A stretch of 41,016 nucleotides of DNA from DAIOHQ01 sp036744635 (lineage in GTDB: Bacteria; Planctomycetota; Phycisphaerae; Tepidisphaerales; Tepidisphaeraceae), in NCBI GenBank assembly GCA_036744635.1, contig DAIOHQ010000009.1, positions 1 through 41,016 of the forward strand, given 5' to 3'. A program made the translations under genes and the position numbers. Below the pieces are notes generated by a model. It had not been told where the DNA came from, did no database searches, and saw only the letters and a program-made list of their open reading frames with translations. Shown one piece after another: positions 8,466 to 16,959 of this stretch (positions are counted from its first letter, which is position 1; each line of letters opens with the position of its first letter).

Positions 8466-9569
8466 TCACGCCGCCGAAAACTGGCCATGGCGGCTCCGGT
8501 CCACCGCCTGCTGCAGCGCCGCCTCGAACAAATCGGTCGCATCTTCCCACGAATACTGCGTGGCCGTCCGATAAGCCTGATCGGACATTTTCCGCCACTC
8601 GGCATCCGGCATCCGGCACATCTTCACGATCGCATCGGCCATCGCCTGCGGGTTTTCGTGTGGGATCAGGATCCCGCCGCCCGGTCCGATCAAATCCGGC
8701 GCCGCCCCGGCCGGCGTTCCGATTACCGGCGTGCGACAGGCCATCGCCTCCAGGATCGGCAATCCAAATCCCTCAACCCGCGTGCCGAACAGCCAGGCAT
8801 CGCAGCGCGCATAAATATCCTTCAGCCCCTCATCCGGCACCAGGTAGTTGAATTCGGTCCCGGCCGGCAGCGGCATGGTCTCCGACTCGCGGCAGCTCGC
8901 AAAACAGACCAGCTTCAGATCCGGCAGGATTTTTTTTGCCCGCTGATACGCCTCGATGCTGATGTCGCATCCCTTGTTGCGAAATTCTGTGTAGGTCAGG
9001 CCAACCGCCGGCGCCGCCTGCTTGCCGCGCGGCGGGGCGTAGAACAACTCAGGATCCACGCTGTTGGGCACCAGCGTGATGTCCTCGTGGTTGAACTTTT
9101 CCTTCAGCAGCGCCCGCACCCACTGGGCGATGATGATCTTGGGCATGCGCAGCCGGCAGGTGGCATCCACCCGCGCTGGATCCCCGCCAAATACCTCGTA
9201 ATCCTGCATGAAGTGAATCTTCACCCCCTTGGCCGGCGCCATCGCCTGCACCCACTCGGCCGTCTCCCACCACGTCGCGATCACCACATCCGCATCCGGC
9301 ACGTCGTCGTTGGTGATCGGCCGGACCCGGTCGATGTGCTTCACCTTGATCGAGGTGCTGTCGAAGTGGCTGGGGCCGATCGCCTGCTCCTGGGGCCACT
9401 GAAAGCGCGTCAACAACGACTTCACATACATCTTCAGCGACGGCAGCCGGCGCGGCGTGGCCACCACCGTCACCTGGTGGCCGCGCTGCTTGAGGCGCTC
9501 GGCGTAGATCGCGATCACGCGCGTTCCCCCCCGCATGTTGGCGCTCGGCAGCACAAAGGTGATCCGCAT
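8466..9569 (-). CDS. Family 4 glycosyltransferase
   Basis: This 367-residue GT-B protein begins MRITFVLPSANMRGGTRVIA, with the glycine-rich loop at the start of the acceptor domain. The donor domain carries EGFGLPILEAMACRTPVIG, a textbook EX7E motif, followed by PAGAAPDLI and GGGILIPHENP. It is probably a retaining transferase using a nucleotide sugar at the cytoplasmic membrane face. ATG 9569 lies four bases after the stop of the oxygenase gene (9574), with GGGAAAG upstream, so the two are probably cotranscribed. The gene ends a few bases from the REP-like cluster. Confidence 0.92.
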   Translation of the reverse strand: MRITFVLPSANMRGGTRVIAIYAERLKQRGHQVTVVATPRRLPSLKMYVKSLLTRFQWPQEQAIGPSHFDSTSIKVKHIDRVRPITNDDVPDADVVIATWWETAEWVQAMAPAKGVKIHFMQDYEVFGGDPARVDATCRLRMPKIIIAQWVRALLKEKFNHEDITLVPNSVDPELFYAPPRGKQAAPAVGLTYTEFRNKGCDISIEAYQRAKKILPDLKLVCFASCRESETMPLPAGTEFNYLVPDEGLKDIYARCDAWLFGTRVEGFGLPILEAMACRTPVIGTPAGAAPDLIGPGGGILIPHENPQAMADAIVKMCRMPDAEWRKMSDQAYRTATQYSWEDATDLFEAALQQAVDRSRHGQFSAA

Positions 9570-9573
9570 ACGA

Positions 9574-10371
9574 CTACTTTCCCTTGAGCTTGTCCTTGGC
9601 GGCGTTCACCGCCTTGCGCATCCAGCGCCCCGCGTTTTCCATCGGCATCAGCACCTTCCCCTTCAGCACTTCGTTCGGCCGGGCCTTGAATACCGTCGAA
9701 TGCGACACTCCCGTCCACTGCGGCGGGGCCTCTTTGGTATAGTAATACGCCGCGAAAGACTTGCGGCTCTGCCCTTCCGGACAGGTGACGGCGCTGACCC
9801 CGTGGTTGCTGATCTCGTTGGTTTCGAACACCACGCAACGGTTGAAGATCGGCGAAAATGAGTGGTGGCAGACCTTGACGTCCGGATCCCACAATTCGAC
9901 GTTCCCGCCCCATTCCGGCTTCCAGTCCTTGTTCAGATACAGCAGGATATTCAGCCGCCGGTGCAGGTTGCGCTCCTTGATGTAGTTGAAGTCCACGTGG
10001 ACGTCGAGGTGCCCGCGCGGCCCGGTCTGGTGGATGCCGCCGCCGATGAGCTGGTCATCCGGCAGCAGCCTGGGAATGTCCATCACGTACGAGAGCAGGT
10101 CCAGGAATTCCGGCGCGGCCAGCGCCGCGTTGAGCTGCTGAATCGGTCCGGCGAACTTGCTGGAATCGGTCACCTGCACCTTTCCCCGCTCGTTCACCGC
10201 CGCAAACGTGCGACCCATCTTCAGCGCATCGTCATAGCTGGGAAAGGCCCCCAGCACCTGCTCGGCAAAGTCCGCCTTGAGAAAATTGTCGATGCAGAAA
10301 AACGGAAAGGGCGAGGCGCCGCGCACCTTGCTCCGCAGCTCCTCGCGATCGATGGGGTTGATCAGTTCCAT
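9574..10371 (-). CDS. 2-oxoglutarate/Fe(II)-dependent oxygenase
   Basis: This 265-residue protein has the double-stranded beta-helix iron site of prolyl-4-hydroxylase-like oxygenases. HVDFNY gives His125 and Asp127, SNHG gives the distal His190, and SRKSFAAYYY gives Arg203, which should bind the 2-oxoglutarate carboxylate. The N-terminal PFPFFCIDNFL block is typical of this superfamily. The likely reaction is hydroxylation of a sugar, lipid or protein group. Its place directly downstream of the Wzt-type ATPase suggests glycan modification, which is inference. ATG 10371 is preferred because the frame upstream runs into the repeat at 10394-10469 and reads it as protein. Confidence 0.87.
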   Translation of the reverse strand: MELINPIDREELRSKVRGASPFPFFCIDNFLKADFAEQVLGAFPSYDDALKMGRTFAAVNERGKVQVTDSSKFAGPIQQLNAALAAPEFLDLLSYVMDIPRLLPDDQLIGGGIHQTGPRGHLDVHVDFNYIKERNLHRRLNILLYLNKDWKPEWGGNVELWDPDVKVCHHSFSPIFNRCVVFETNEISNHGVSAVTCPEGQSRKSFAAYYYTKEAPPQWTGVSHSTVFKARPNEVLKGKVLMPMENAGRWMRKAVNAAKDKLKGK

Positions 10372-10393
10372 ATGGGCCTCATTCGATTTCTTC

Positions 10394-10469
10394 GTAGGGT
10401 CCGCTTCAGCGGACGGGATTTCTCCCGCAGTACGAATCAACAGATTCCGTCCGCTGAAGCGGACCCTAC
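10394..10469. repeat. Head-to-head pair of REP-like hairpins (BIME-like), GGTCCGC family
   Basis: 10394-10414 (+) reads GTAG followed by a GGTCCGCT/AGCGGAC hairpin. 10449-10469 is the same unit on the minus strand. The short spacer carries a CGGGA/TCCGT-like extension. The same pair recurs at 34267-34342. It lies between the Wzt-type ATPase gene and the oxygenase gene. Confidence 0.88.
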
Positions 10470-10499
10470 ATGATCTTGCTGCCGACGGCTGACTCCTCC

Positions 10500-11798
10500 T
10501 CACGCCGCCGACGCTTCCTCGGGCTTTTCCGCGGCCTCCACCGTCCGAAACTCAAAATTCGCCGGCCACCATAAATGGGACTGATGGGCGATCGGCACCT
10601 TTCCCTGCCCCCAGATGTCCTGCTCGATCACCTCGAACGCCAGCACGTTCTCGACATTGTGCGAATCCAGCACCGGATCGCCAACGTACATGGACACGTA
10701 AAACCGCTTGCCCACGAAAGGCACCATTCCCAGATCCACGCGAATGATCCCCTCGCTGACCGGCGTCGAAAATTCCGGCGTCGGCTGAAAACGCGTGTTG
10801 GCATTCACCACCCGCTCCCCTTCGGCTGTGGAGATAATCACGCCCACCCGTGGCTGGCGGATTGGAACCGTCGAGCCGAAGCGAATGTCGATCGCCAGCT
10901 TGCCACCCATCATCAGCGACGGCGAAGGCAGCCCATCGCACAGCAGGGTTGCGCTCTTGATCCATGGGGAGCGCCCGGCCGGGCGATCGAAGTTGACCGT
11001 GTGGTGCAGGCCGGTGTCGAAGCTCTGGCTGATGTACTTCTCCACGCACTCCTCAACGCTCCCGCGCAGCAGCATCTTCCCGCGCTCCAGGAACACGCCG
11101 GTGTTGCACAGCGACCGCACCGCCGCCATGTTGTGGCTGACGAACAGCACCGTCCGTCCCTGCCCGGCCGCCACTTCCTTCATCTTGCCAAGACACTTTT
11201 TCTGAAACTGCACATCACCCACCGCCAGAACTTCATCCACGACCAGGATTTCCGGCTCCAGATGCGCTGCCACCGCAAACGCCAGGCGCACGTACATTCC
11301 CGATGAATAGCGCTTCACCGGCGTATCCAGGAATTTTTCGATCTCCGCGAAGGCCACGATCTCATCAAATTTCCGATCGATCTCGGCCTTGTGCATTCCC
11401 AGAATCGAACCATTCAGATAAATATTTTCCCGCCCGGAAAGCTCGGGATGAAACCCGGTTCCCACTTCCAGCAGCGATGCCACCCGCCCGCGCAGCGTCA
11501 CCCGCCCCTCGGTCGGCTCCGTGATCCGGCTGAGGATCTTCAGCAGGGTGGACTTGCCTCCGCCGTTGCGGCCGATCACCCCAACCACCTCGCCGCGCTC
11601 CACCTCAAAGCTGATGTCCTTCAGGGCATAAAAGCTGTCCTGCGAGTCCGCCGAAGCCTCGCCCATTCCCCGCAGCCGCCGGATCGGACCGGTCAGTGCG
11701 CCCACCACCGCATCCCGGAAGGTGGGATAGCGCTCGACCTTGGTCCCCAGCCGATAGGCCTTGCTCAATCCCTCAACAGTGATGATCGGCTTGCTCAT
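10500..11798 (-). CDS. Polysaccharide ABC exporter, ATP-binding subunit (Wzt/TagH/KpsT-like) with C-terminal glycan-binding domain
   Basis: This 432-residue protein energises export of a finished lipid-linked polysaccharide across the inner membrane. Residues 1-245 form the ATPase: Walker A GRNGGGKST (76-84), signature YSSGMYVRL (164-172), Walker B ILVVDE (184-189) and switch His222. YSSGM in place of LSGGQ is typical of this family. Residues from about 265 to 420 form a beta-rich extension like the Wzt C-terminal domain, which in O9a-type systems recognises the modified non-reducing end of the chain. ATG 11798 starts three bases after the permease stop, so the pair is coupled. Confidence 0.92.
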   Translation of the reverse strand: MSKPIITVEGLSKAYRLGTKVERYPTFRDAVVGALTGPIRRLRGMGEASADSQDSFYALKDISFEVERGEVVGVIGRNGGGKSTLLKILSRITEPTEGRVTLRGRVASLLEVGTGFHPELSGRENIYLNGSILGMHKAEIDRKFDEIVAFAEIEKFLDTPVKRYSSGMYVRLAFAVAAHLEPEILVVDEVLAVGDVQFQKKCLGKMKEVAAGQGRTVLFVSHNMAAVRSLCNTGVFLERGKMLLRGSVEECVEKYISQSFDTGLHHTVNFDRPAGRSPWIKSATLLCDGLPSPSLMMGGKLAIDIRFGSTVPIRQPRVGVIISTAEGERVVNANTRFQPTPEFSTPVSEGIIRVDLGMVPFVGKRFYVSMYVGDPVLDSHNVENVLAFEVIEQDIWGQGKVPIAHQSHLWWPANFEFRTVEAAEKPEEASAA

Positions 11799-11801
11799 AA
11801 T

Positions 11802-12731
11802 CTATGCCACGTCCGCAAATCGCCGCTCGGTCTTGCGGAAATAGAACAGTCCAAAGGTAAACAGCAGCAGCGTGGTCACCGTGGAAATTGCGATGTCGGC
11901 AACGTTCCACTCCAGCACATCCCCAAAAATACACGAGCGATACCCTTCGATGATGCCCGTCATCGGATTCAGCGCCATCAGCCAGTGCCATTTCTGCATC
12001 ATCGAGTTGGGATAAATGACCGGGCTGAGAAACATCCACGCCTGCACCATGAAGGGGATCAGGAAACGAAAATCCCGATAGCTGACCGTCAGCGCCGACA
12101 AGGCCAGCGAAACGCCCATCGCCGCCAGGATCATCAACGCGAAAAACAGCGGCAGGAAGACGATCTGCCACGATGGCGCATACACGTTCCACGCCATCAG
12201 GCAGGCGAAGACGCCGAACGATATTGCGAAATCCACCAATGCTCCGCCCACGGTGGCGGCCGGCACGAACATGCGGGGGAAATATATCTTGGTGAGCAGG
12301 TGCTGCTGGTTGACCAGCGACAGCCCGCCGCTGCCGATGCCGGTCGCGAAAAACGTCCACGGCAACAACCCGGCGTACACGAACAGCGAGTAATGGTCCT
12401 TCAGCGCCTCCGGCAGCTTATCCTTGATCCCCGCGAAGTTCCCGAAGATGGCCGTGAAGATCACCATCTGGAACACCGGCACCAGGATCGCCCAGGCCAC
12501 TCCCAGCACCGTCTGCTTGTAGCGGACCTTCACATCGCGCCAGGTCAGAAAATAGAGCAGCTCGCGGTAGTGCGCCATCTCCGCCCAATTGACGCCGATC
12601 CATCCTTTTCGCGGCTCGATCACCAGTTCAAACGGCTCGCGCTCCACCGCTTCCGCCGGCGCGGGCGCATGTTCCGATGCGCCGCTCGTTGGACTCTGTA
12701 CAACCGATTCGCTCATGTTCAAACTGCTCAT
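11802..12731 (-). CDS. Polysaccharide ABC exporter, permease subunit (Wzm/TagG-like)
   Basis: This 309-residue protein has about six membrane helices of the ABC-2 type. After a soluble N-terminus comes the family motif RDVKVRYKQTVLGVAWAILV, then LLPWTFFATGIGSGGLSLV and KIYFPRMFVPAATVGGALVD. It forms the channel with the ATPase encoded immediately downstream. ATG 12731 is chosen because GGAG lies seven or eight bases before it. An earlier in-frame ATG at 12755 is part of the family A palindrome and is probably not used. Confidence 0.92.
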   Translation of the reverse strand: MSSLNMSESVVQSPTSGASEHAPAPAEAVEREPFELVIEPRKGWIGVNWAEMAHYRELLYFLTWRDVKVRYKQTVLGVAWAILVPVFQMVIFTAIFGNFAGIKDKLPEALKDHYSLFVYAGLLPWTFFATGIGSGGLSLVNQQHLLTKIYFPRMFVPAATVGGALVDFAISFGVFACLMAWNVYAPSWQIVFLPLFFALMILAAMGVSLALSALTVSYRDFRFLIPFMVQAWMFLSPVIYPNSMMQKWHWLMALNPMTGIIEGYRSCIFGDVLEWNVADIAISTVTTLLLFTFGLFYFRKTERRFADVA

Positions 12732-12750
12732 CAAAAAACTCCGCCCCTCT

Positions 12751-12826
12751 GTCATTCTGAGGTATTCCGAAGAATCTGGACGGAACCGCCGTCCAAGCCA
12801 GATCCTTCGGAGTACCTCAGGATGAC
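12751..12826. repeat. 76-bp dispersed palindrome (family A), copy 2
   Basis: The arms GTCATTCTGAGGTATTCCGA and TCGGAGTACCTCAGGATGAC face each other around a variable centre. It fills nearly all of the gap between the glycosyltransferase ending at 12817 and the permease gene starting at 12731, and supplies the TGA stop (12817-12819) of the former. Confidence 0.9.
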
Positions 12827-14121
12827 GATCTCACTGGTTGGTTCGTTTTCTGCGCCCCAGCGCGCCGAACCGTTTCCCGATATATTTCCACGATCCGGTC
12901 GATCTTCCGTTCCCAGTCGAACTCATTCACTGCCCGCTGCCGGCTGGCCATGCCCATCCGCCTGCGCAGAACAGAATCCCTGGCCAGTTTGCTCATGGCG
13001 GCGGCGAGACCGGCAATGAAGCCTTCTCTAGTGTCAGGATCGACCAAAATACCGCATGACTCATCTATGTAATCGGCCGGGCCACCCCAGTTGGTGGCCA
13101 CCACCGGCAAACCGCTCGCCATTGCCTCCAATACCACGGCGCCGCCGCACTCGAACAAGCTGGGAAGCACAAACACATTTGCACGCTGTAGTTGCGCCGC
13201 GCATGCGGCCTGTGGAATCCAGCCGTGAAACTTCACCTTGTCGGCGATTTCCAAGTTGCGAGCCTGTTCCTGAAGCCGGCCGCGCAGCTTGCCGTCGCCG
13301 ATGATATCTAGCGTACAAGGGGTTGTATCGGCAACGTCCTTAAATGCGTGCAATAGGAGATCGACGCCTTTCCAAGTATCAAATCGGCCGGCAAAAACGA
13401 ATCGCACCGGATTTTCCGCTGCTCCATTCTGCTCCGGTCGGGCCTTCCAAAGCTCCAAGTCTACCCCATTTTCCACCAGGGTGACTACCCGGCCGCAAAC
13501 CCCTGCGGGCAAAGCATTTGCGGTTCGCTGGTTCGCCACCAGCAAGGTCGCAGCCCGCAGCTTTCCCGGCACTAAGTGGTTGAAAATACTGGACATACTG
13601 CGCCCGAGACGCACAAATCCGCGTGCCAGGCGACTTTGCACTTTTTGAAAACCTGGCGGGAATGTCATCCCGCCGTTCATCGGTCCGATAACCACCGGCA
13701 CGCCCATCTTCTGAAATAGTGACACTTCCTTTGGTGAAACCGGGGTGGGCTGATGGACGATGTCAATCTGCTTCTCGGCGATGATCCGCCGCGCGATCCG
13801 CCGAGCCAGCACCTGGCTGTACAGGCGCATGATCTGCCAGATCGTGAAATTTTTGATCGCCCCCGGCAGTGGCTTCGCCAGCTTGCCGAGAAACCGGTGC
13901 AGCCAGGTGTCGGGGATGAATGAGACCCGGCCGATGTCGTCCCCCAGCAGTTGCGTCAGCTCATCGCGGGTGCGGGCATGAACCACCATCCATACTTCCA
14001 CGCCACGCTTGCGCAGCTTGCGGAAATAATGCAGCGGCAGGATGGATTCTCCGCCGAAGCGCGCTGATGCGTTTTCCGCCACGATGAGCACGCGCGGAGA
14101 TGCTGAATCTTGCGCGTTCAA
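12817..14121 (-). CDS. Family 4 glycosyltransferase
   Basis: This 434-residue GT-B protein shows VLIVAENASARFGGESILPL at the acceptor domain start, PVVIGPMNGGMTFPPGF in the middle, RFVFAGRFDTWKGVDLLLHA at the start of the donor domain, and ECGGAVVLEAMASGLPVVA as the EX7E motif followed by NWGGPADYI. It resembles the next gene upstream (14118-15407) in the GPxNGG segment and the xGGPxxxI motif, so the two are probably related by duplication. A TTG start at 14121 is proposed: it overlaps the upstream stop as TTGA and GAGGG lies seven bases before it. The last residues and the stop come from the family A palindrome. Confidence 0.9.
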   Translation of the reverse strand: MNAQDSASPRVLIVAENASARFGGESILPLHYFRKLRKRGVEVWMVVHARTRDELTQLLGDDIGRVSFIPDTWLHRFLGKLAKPLPGAIKNFTIWQIMRLYSQVLARRIARRIIAEKQIDIVHQPTPVSPKEVSLFQKMGVPVVIGPMNGGMTFPPGFQKVQSRLARGFVRLGRSMSSIFNHLVPGKLRAATLLVANQRTANALPAGVCGRVVTLVENGVDLELWKARPEQNGAAENPVRFVFAGRFDTWKGVDLLLHAFKDVADTTPCTLDIIGDGKLRGRLQEQARNLEIADKVKFHGWIPQAACAAQLQRANVFVLPSLFECGGAVVLEAMASGLPVVATNWGGPADYIDESCGILVDPDTREGFIAGLAAAMSKLARDSVLRRRMGMASRQRAVNEFDWERKIDRIVEIYRETVRRAGAQKTNQPVRSSS

Positions 14122-15407
14122 GGTTTGCCCTCGCGGCGGGAGACGAAGTCCGGCTTGTCGGGACGCCGGCCAAGAACCCATTGATAGACTTCCATCACCT
14201 GCCGGGCCTTGGCGTCCCAGGAGTAATAATCGAGCGCGTAGCGATGGGCGGCGGCGCCGAGGCGCTGGCGGCGCGGAAAGTCGTCGGCCAGCGCCTCCAT
14301 CTCGCGCCTGAATGACTCAACCAGTTGCTCCTTGTTCCCCAGCGGCACTTTCACGCCGTGCGATGCAAAGATCAGCCCGCCCGGCCCGCCGTAGTCGACC
14401 ACGATGCAGGGCAACCCGCAGGCCATCGCTTCAACCACCACGCCGGCGCCCAGCTCGCGGATGGAGGGAAAGGCAAAGACATCCGCATAGCGCATGTGCG
14501 CCCCAACCTGCTTCTGATCGCACCAGCCGACAAATTCGACGCAGCGCCCCAGGTTGTGCTCGCGCACCATTTCTTGCATGCGCGGCCGCTCCGGACCATC
14601 GCCGATGATCTTCAATCGATGCTCCTGCAGCTTCTGGCTTTGTGCGAATGCAGCGATCACCACATCCGCGCATTTGTACGGCACCAACCGGCCAACGAAC
14701 AGGAAGATTGCCTGCCGGCCCGGCTGCTTCTGGCCCATCGGAACATCAAAAAGTTGCGTGTCGATTCCCACTTCCGGCAGGTCGATCGTTTTCGGCAAAG
14801 CACTGCGGGGAAGATCATCGACCGTGTGCTGAAACGCCGCCAGGACGGCCGCGGAATGGGAATACGTCCCGCGGTAGTACGGCATGGCCCGGTAGACGTT
14901 GCGAATGTAGGTCAACCATTCCTTTTCGCGCTTCAACTCCTGGGTGAACGCCTTCGGCCAGCGCAGCCCGCCATTCAGCGGCCCCAGAACAAACGGCACA
15001 TCCGTCCACTGCGCCAGCGGGCTGGGAATGGTAGGGGACATCGGCGTGACGCGGTGGACGATATCAAAGCGGCCATGCCGCAGGTCGTGGCCGAAGCGCT
15101 GATAGACTTCATGCTCAAAGGCGAGATAGGAGGGGTAGGACATCGCGATATTGGTGGTCCAGCCGACCGATGAGCCGCCGCGCAATACCTTGGCCGCCTT
15201 GTACATCGGCGCGGCAATGTATTCATTGTCGATATAGACAACCTGCGCCTTGCCCAGCCCATCGCGCTCGATTGACAGTTTGTTGCGGATGTGGGTGGCG
15301 ACGACCGCTTCGCAATGATCCGCTATCCCCCGGCAGGCCTTGTAGCCGACCACCGGCAGGCTTGGCCAGTCCGGGTTGCAGTCGTCGGCGAGAAGCAGCA
15401 CGCGCAT
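14118..15407 (-). CDS. Family 4 glycosyltransferase
   Basis: This 429-residue protein begins MRVLLLADDCNPDWPSLPVV. The acceptor domain contains DIVHRVTPMSPTIPSPL and PFVLGPLNGGLRWPKAF. The donor domain starts near AIFLFVGRLVPYKCADVVIA and has the EX7E motif ELGAGVVVEAMACGLPCIV followed by DYGGPGGLI. It is probably a retaining transferase acting on the lipid-linked chain. ATG 15407 lies one base after the stop of the preceding gene (TGACATG), and its own stop overlaps the TTG of the next gene, so the three GT4 genes form a tight coupled run. Confidence 0.92.
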   Translation of the reverse strand: MRVLLLADDCNPDWPSLPVVGYKACRGIADHCEAVVATHIRNKLSIERDGLGKAQVVYIDNEYIAAPMYKAAKVLRGGSSVGWTTNIAMSYPSYLAFEHEVYQRFGHDLRHGRFDIVHRVTPMSPTIPSPLAQWTDVPFVLGPLNGGLRWPKAFTQELKREKEWLTYIRNVYRAMPYYRGTYSHSAAVLAAFQHTVDDLPRSALPKTIDLPEVGIDTQLFDVPMGQKQPGRQAIFLFVGRLVPYKCADVVIAAFAQSQKLQEHRLKIIGDGPERPRMQEMVREHNLGRCVEFVGWCDQKQVGAHMRYADVFAFPSIRELGAGVVVEAMACGLPCIVVDYGGPGGLIFASHGVKVPLGNKEQLVESFRREMEALADDFPRRQRLGAAAHRYALDYYSWDAKARQVMEVYQWVLGRRPDKPDFVSRREGKP

Positions 15408-15408
15408 G

Positions 15409-16869
15409 TCAGTGTTCCTCCCGCGCGGCGTCGATGGCGGCGAGCAGTTTCTCGGCGACCCGGCGGACATCGAAGGTCTCGACGGCGCGTGCTCGGGCGG
15501 CCAGGCCCATGCGTTGGCGCAACTGCTCTTCCCGGGCCAGGCGCACGATTGCGTCGGTAAGTCCCTTTTCGTCCTGTTGCGGGAGCAGAAAACCGTCGAC
15601 GCCGTCGCGGATCATGTCCGGCGTGCCGCCGATGATGGATGCGATGATCGGCAGGCCGCATGACATCGCTTCCATCACCGCGACCGGGGAGGCCTCTCCC
15701 ATGCCGACGCTGGAGAGAAGGAAGACATCGCTGGCGCGCAAAAGCGAAAGGACGTGGGTCTCGCCGATGCTGCCGAGCAGTTTCACGTGCTCGCCCAGCT
15801 TCAGCTCGGCAATTTTTTCACGAATGAGTTGCTCATCGGGGCCGGTGCCCGCGATGGAATATTTGATCTGGGCGCCGGCGTCGAGTGCGGCACGGACTGC
15901 GGCCAAAGCATGCACATGGCCTTTGCAGCGGTGCAGGCGGGCGATGGTGATGATGCGCAACGCGCCCGATACGGGCGAGTGTAACTCGTCGTCTTGGCCA
16001 GCCGCCTCTGCTCCCCTCTCTCCCCTCTCCTGGTACTCCGGGAGAGGGTTAGGGTGAGGGCGCATTTCGCCGGGGATCGAAGAGAATGCGCCCTCACCCC
16101 CGCCCTCTCCCGGAGTACCGGGAGAGGGGGTAAGAGCCTGGGCGCCAAAATGGCGCGCCACACTCGATGCGGGCTTGTCGGCAGGAGTGAACTTGCTGGT
16201 GTCGACGCCCATCCAGATGGTGTGGGTGCGGCTTTCGGGGATGCCGACGATGTCGATCGCCTGGCGCTGCATGGGGCGGGCGTCGGCGGAGACGAAGCTG
16301 GCGCGCTTCATCTTCGATTTGTGATCGACGCCGTAGACGGGCAGGTCACCGTGAAGGTGGAGACTGTAGCTTGGCCCGCCCAGCAGCAGGCAGATGGCCG
16401 CGACGTGTGCGGCCTCGGCGCAGGAATGGGCGTGAATGTGCTCGATGGAATGCCGCCTGCAATGGCCGGCGAGGTCGGCAGCGCACAGCGCATAGCCGGC
16501 AGCGCGGAGGCGGCCTTTGATCTTGCTCTCGCGCAGGCCGAGGATGTAGCCGAGGCACCGCAGGAATCCAATGGGGTGGCGCAGGAACGTCGCCAGCGCC
16601 GGGAGGAGGCGAGGCGGATAGACGTAGTGGGTCTCGGCCTGGGCTTCATCCGCGAAGGGGTGAGGACATTTGGTCGCCGGGCGGCGGGTGGAGATCAGAT
16701 GCACCTCAATGCCTGATTCCCGCAGGGCACAGATTTCGCGCCAGAAAAATGCGTGTGTCTGAGAAGGAAATTCCGGAATGAGAATTCCCAGTCGCGAAAT
16801 CGCATGCGCAGCGCGAGATGGAATATTGTTATGAGGGGCGGCCTCCGATTCCGAAGCGGTCGCTGTCAT
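15409..16869 (-). CDS. Family 4 glycosyltransferase with in-frame repeat insertion
   Basis: This 486-residue protein is a GT-B transferase of the type seen in exopolysaccharide loci. The acceptor domain has LGILIPEFPSQTHAFFWREI and EHIHAHSCAEAAHVA, with a YSLHLHGDLP loop. The donor domain begins at ALRIITIARLHRCKGHVHAL and holds EASPVAVMEAMSCGLPIIA with GGTPDMI. Residues about 247-284 (LTPSPGTPGEG ... NPLPEYQERGE) do not belong to the fold and are the translation of a palindromic DNA repeat at 16025-16126, placed in the linker between the two domains. ATG 16869 has GAGG six bases upstream. It is the first gene of the minus-strand glycan locus. Confidence 0.9.
   Translation of the reverse strand: MTATASESEAAPHNNIPSRAAHAISRLGILIPEFPSQTHAFFWREICALRESGIEVHLISTRRPATKCPHPFADEAQAETHYVYPPRLLPALATFLRHPIGFLRCLGYILGLRESKIKGRLRAAGYALCAADLAGHCRRHSIEHIHAHSCAEAAHVAAICLLLGGPSYSLHLHGDLPVYGVDHKSKMKRASFVSADARPMQRQAIDIVGIPESRTHTIWMGVDTSKFTPADKPASSVARHFGAQALTPSPGTPGEGGGEGAFSSIPGEMRPHPNPLPEYQERGERGAEAAGQDDELHSPVSGALRIITIARLHRCKGHVHALAAVRAALDAGAQIKYSIAGTGPDEQLIREKIAELKLGEHVKLLGSIGETHVLSLLRASDVFLLSSVGMGEASPVAVMEAMSCGLPIIASIIGGTPDMIRDGVDGFLLPQQDEKGLTDAIVRLAREEQLRQRMGLAARARAVETFDVRRVAEKLLAAIDAAREEH
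16025..16126. repeat. Palindromic repeat inserted in frame in a glycosyltransferase gene
   Basis: Arms 16025-16065 and 16086-16126 are inverted copies of about 41 bases with a few mismatches, built from CTCTCC.GGTACTCCGGGAG and GGGTGAGGGCGCAT, with a spacer of about 20 bases. Both arms are read through without a stop codon in the glycosyltransferase frame. Confidence 0.9.
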
Positions 16870-16894
16870 GCACATCCTCAGACCAAGAGAGCCT

Positions 16895-16918
16895 CTGCAC
16901 GGGTTGCAAACCCGCTCT
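16895..16918. repeat. Degenerate REP-like hairpin, CACGGGT family
   Basis: GCACGGGTTGCAAACCCGC resembles the CACGGGT/ACCCGTG hairpins at 8331 and 31679, but one arm and the GTAG head are degraded. It lies in the 5' leader of the glycosyltransferase gene starting at 16869. Confidence 0.5.
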
Positions 16919-16959
16919 GGGCGCACGGTAGACCCAGTATTATCGGCTGGAAACGGTCA

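Noticed and set aside
12732..12755. Earlier start for the Wzm-like permease at 12755
   Set aside because: That ATG is part of the dispersed palindrome, while a good ribosome site precedes ATG 12731.
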